A stretch of DNA of 64,000 bases from Wuchereria bancrofti (lineage: Eukaryota; Nematoda; Chromadorea; Rhabditida; Onchocercidae). A program made the position numbers and the translations under genes. The notes under the pieces are model-generated. The model did no database searches. It was not told where the DNA came from and worked only from the letters and a program-made list of their open reading frames with translations. Of the stretch, positions 62,034-64,000 are shown one piece after another. The stretch is taken from positions 6,386,303-6,450,302 of the forward strand of contig SSBO01000009.1 in the NCBI GenBank assembly GCA_005281725.1, written 5' to 3'. Each line of letters starts with the position of its first letter. Position 1 is the first letter of the stretch.

Positions 62034-63797
62034 CTAATCTCCTAGAACCTTTAGTCGTCTTTTCAGTAAAGCTCGTTTCTTTTCACGCATGCATTGTTCC
62101 TGCTTTTTACGAAATTGTTTCTCCATTTCTGATAATGAATCGCTCTGAAAACTTTAATTCATTTTGTGAAATTCAGATGATTTCATTATATGCCATTTGC
62201 AAAAGCATCCAATTTATGTTATAAATTCTATTCGATAAATTTCTTAGGATATCAGTATATTCAGCAATGAGATGTCATCTTACAACAAATGTGTTACTAT
62301 TGGCACGGTGTTTAATCATAATTCAGTAATTTAATAAATCCCTTGAATGCGAACCGTTTTCCGCACAACGACAAATGCTCGTTCTTGTTTACTGATACCA
62401 ATTGGTCTTGAATATTTGAGCAGCGCATTAAGACGAGCTTTCGGATTCAATGAAAATTCCAGCATAAGAATGACTTGTGCCCACTTTTTAAAAGTATAAG
62501 ATTTAGAAAACCATAGCAATTCAAAAAGGTTGAATAGTGGCTATGTATACTTTAAAACGGACTAAATGGTTTAATTAACTAACCTGTCGTTTCCACTCAG
62601 TTTGAGTTCCAGATATTAAATCATACGTCCTGCCCATCATTGCGATTAATAAGTTAAGCTGCATAACGCTAACAAATAATTCGTAGATAATGAACATCGC
62701 CTTAAAATAACTTTACATTTCTGATATAGCAATCGATCTTTTTCGGTTATCATATCGTGAAATTACTTCATCCTATTATGTCTTTTTACTTACTATTCGC
62801 TTCTGATAGAATCCCTCAGCCTCGAAGATAAAACTAAAACTTTAAGTTTTAGTTTTATTTTTAAGATTTTAAGGATAGTAACAAATTCGTGAAAAAAGAA
62901 GCAGATAACAAAAACGGTAATGACAAACGATAAACTAATGATAATACAATATTTATGATGCAGTTCAAATATTATTTAACAAGCTGCCTATATAATGATG
63001 AATGACAGGCTCTCGGTTTATACAACAAGTGGGCTTTCGGGCTCTTTTTAAATTCTTGCTGTCTTCGTGTTTTAGTTAAATGCATCTTGCCCATGTTCAT
63101 CTAACCCACTTCGTATTCTTTTTTTTTCAAATTTATGTAAAACTGTCAACCTTGCCAATGTAGATCATCATTGTTCGGTCACACGAAGTGACCATTTTGC
63201 GGTAAAAAACCATAAATTCACCGATGGTCATGATAAATATTCTCATTATTGCCTCCATTGGATGATCCATAATACCGTCGGTATCCTTTGACAGTGTGGC
63301 ATTTTGGTATTCAGCTTTCTGACGATTACATGACATAAAGATAATGTAAAATGCTGCAAATAATTAAGCAATTGAATTTGTAATGATGAAAAAATCAAAA
63401 GATAGAGAAAGAAAGAAGGAAAGAAAGGAAGTTTTTATTTAACTTTTTATCTATTCGTAATTCAATTTGAGAAGGACAAATAACTGAATGAAAAATAGGC
63501 GTAAAAATTACAGTGAAATAAGGTATGATAAAATTATTGGTAAACTAAAATAGTAGCAAAATATAGAAGCAGTTGTATGAAATGGAACTGTCAAATATCA
63601 AAATTATCATTTCTTATACATTTCAAGAAGAATTTCCTGAAAAAAAAAAAAAAACTAAAACATCAGCAAGAGAAAGGATGTCATTACCTTGAGAAAAACC
63701 GATTAGAAAAATTGCATAGATAAGAAAAAATCGGCTTAAATCTCGCGACAAGATTGTATATATCATCAAAACGAATGGTCCGATAAATTTTACAGCT
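62034..63797 (-). CDS. TRPV-type cation channel, C-terminal half (runs off right edge)
   Basis: Predicted sensory cation channel of the OSM-9/OCR type. Five exons join in phase: 63688-63797, 63151-63353, 62584-62700, 62355-62483, 62034-62144; earlier exons lie beyond base 64000. Exon 63688-63797 encodes KFIGPFVLMIY and IFLIGFSQ (S4-S5 region). The next has a linker, then the pore helix and filter HPMEAIMRIFIMTIGEFMVF. Then comes S6 with FVSVMQLNLLIAMMGRTYDL, followed by the TRP-box-like WKRQWAQVILMLEFSL and KYSRPIG. The tail is basic and coiled (EKQFRKKQEQCMREKKRALL). One acceptor is TTTTAAG and one is TTAAAAAG, weaker than usual. If the donor at 62354 is not used, the protein ends at 62331 instead. 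The TRPV assignment is secure; OCR versus OSM-9 is not resolved. Confidence 0.88.
62828..62858. repeat. Near-perfect palindrome, 15-base arms with one-base spacer
   Basis: ATAAAACTAAAACTT at 62828-62842 is exactly complementary to AAGTTTTAGTTTTAT at 62844-62858, with one T between. It lies in an intron of the TRPV gene. Such perfect foldbacks can be cruciform-prone or arise by local inverted duplication. Confidence 0.85.
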
Positions 63798-64000
63798 CTG
63801 GAATTTGAGTAACACTAAGTTTAAAAAAAAAGAAAAACTGATTGGTTTTCTAAAATTATGACAGATGTGTCATTATAGAATAATGATATAGATTAAATGT
63901 TCAAATAATATAAAGAAGTAATACAAATTTTGTTGATATTAACATTTTCAAGTTATTTTGTACTCATTCACTACTGCCTATATTATATATTTATTATTTA

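Noticed and set aside
1..64000. Search for tRNA, rRNA, CRISPR and transposase genes
   Set aside because: No T-loop/acceptor combination typical of tRNA, no rRNA stretch, no regular spaced repeats and no transposase or reverse transcriptase motif seen by eye; a covariance-model search would be decisive.

Overview
The window is eukaryotic and almost certainly nematode. It is AT-rich, the genes are split by many introns of roughly 50-1400 bases, and several start codons sit just behind a pyrimidine-rich TTTCAG-like site, as expected for spliced-leader trans-splicing. Two same-strand gene pairs match pairs I remember as neighbours in C. elegans: cyn-13/sfa-1 and the ZFPL1 homologue/nuo-5. A filarial or other Spirurina worm fits best from base composition and intron size, but that is inference. 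I saw no bacterial, viral or CRISPR sequence and no recognisable tRNA or rRNA.

Layout, left to right. The 5' part of an L-2-hydroxyglutarate dehydrogenase gene (- strand, cut by the left edge) is followed by a six-exon chemoreceptor-like GPCR (-). A gene-poor stretch follows, with what looks like a decayed coding locus at 11.7-12.4 kb. Then comes the pair cyn-13 (cyclophilin E, upstream) and sfa-1 (splicing factor 1/branchpoint-binding protein, downstream), both on -, 423 bases apart. Next are a 16-exon BTB-Kelch gene (KLHL8/kel-8, -) and THUMPD1 (tRNA acetylation adaptor, -). After a 5.5-kb gene-poor stretch come RFT1, ATG12 (lgg-3) and a tiny serine-palmitoyltransferase small subunit, all on - and transcribed in the order SPT subunit, ATG12, RFT1. 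The + strand then carries ZFPL1 and the 75-kDa complex I subunit NDUFS1 (nuo-5). A TRPV-type channel gene (-) runs off the right edge.

Exon boundaries were read by hand from GT/AG sites, reading phase and family similarity. In sfa-1, cyn-13, kel-8, THUMPD1, RFT1, ATG12, the SPT subunit, ZFPL1, NDUFS1 and the GPCR the exons join in phase to one complete reading frame.

The genes do not form one pathway. Shared themes are pre-mRNA splicing (cyn-13 with sfa-1) and secretory or membrane-lipid functions (SPT subunit, RFT1, ZFPL1). I found no convincing wholly new system. The observations most worth checking are: a long in-phase upstream reading frame in front of kel-8 separated from it by one TGA; a possible truncated sfa-1 isoform; the degraded locus at 11.7-12.4 kb; two unassigned exon-like blocks at 38.0 and 41.0 kb; and several inverted or duplicated sequences.
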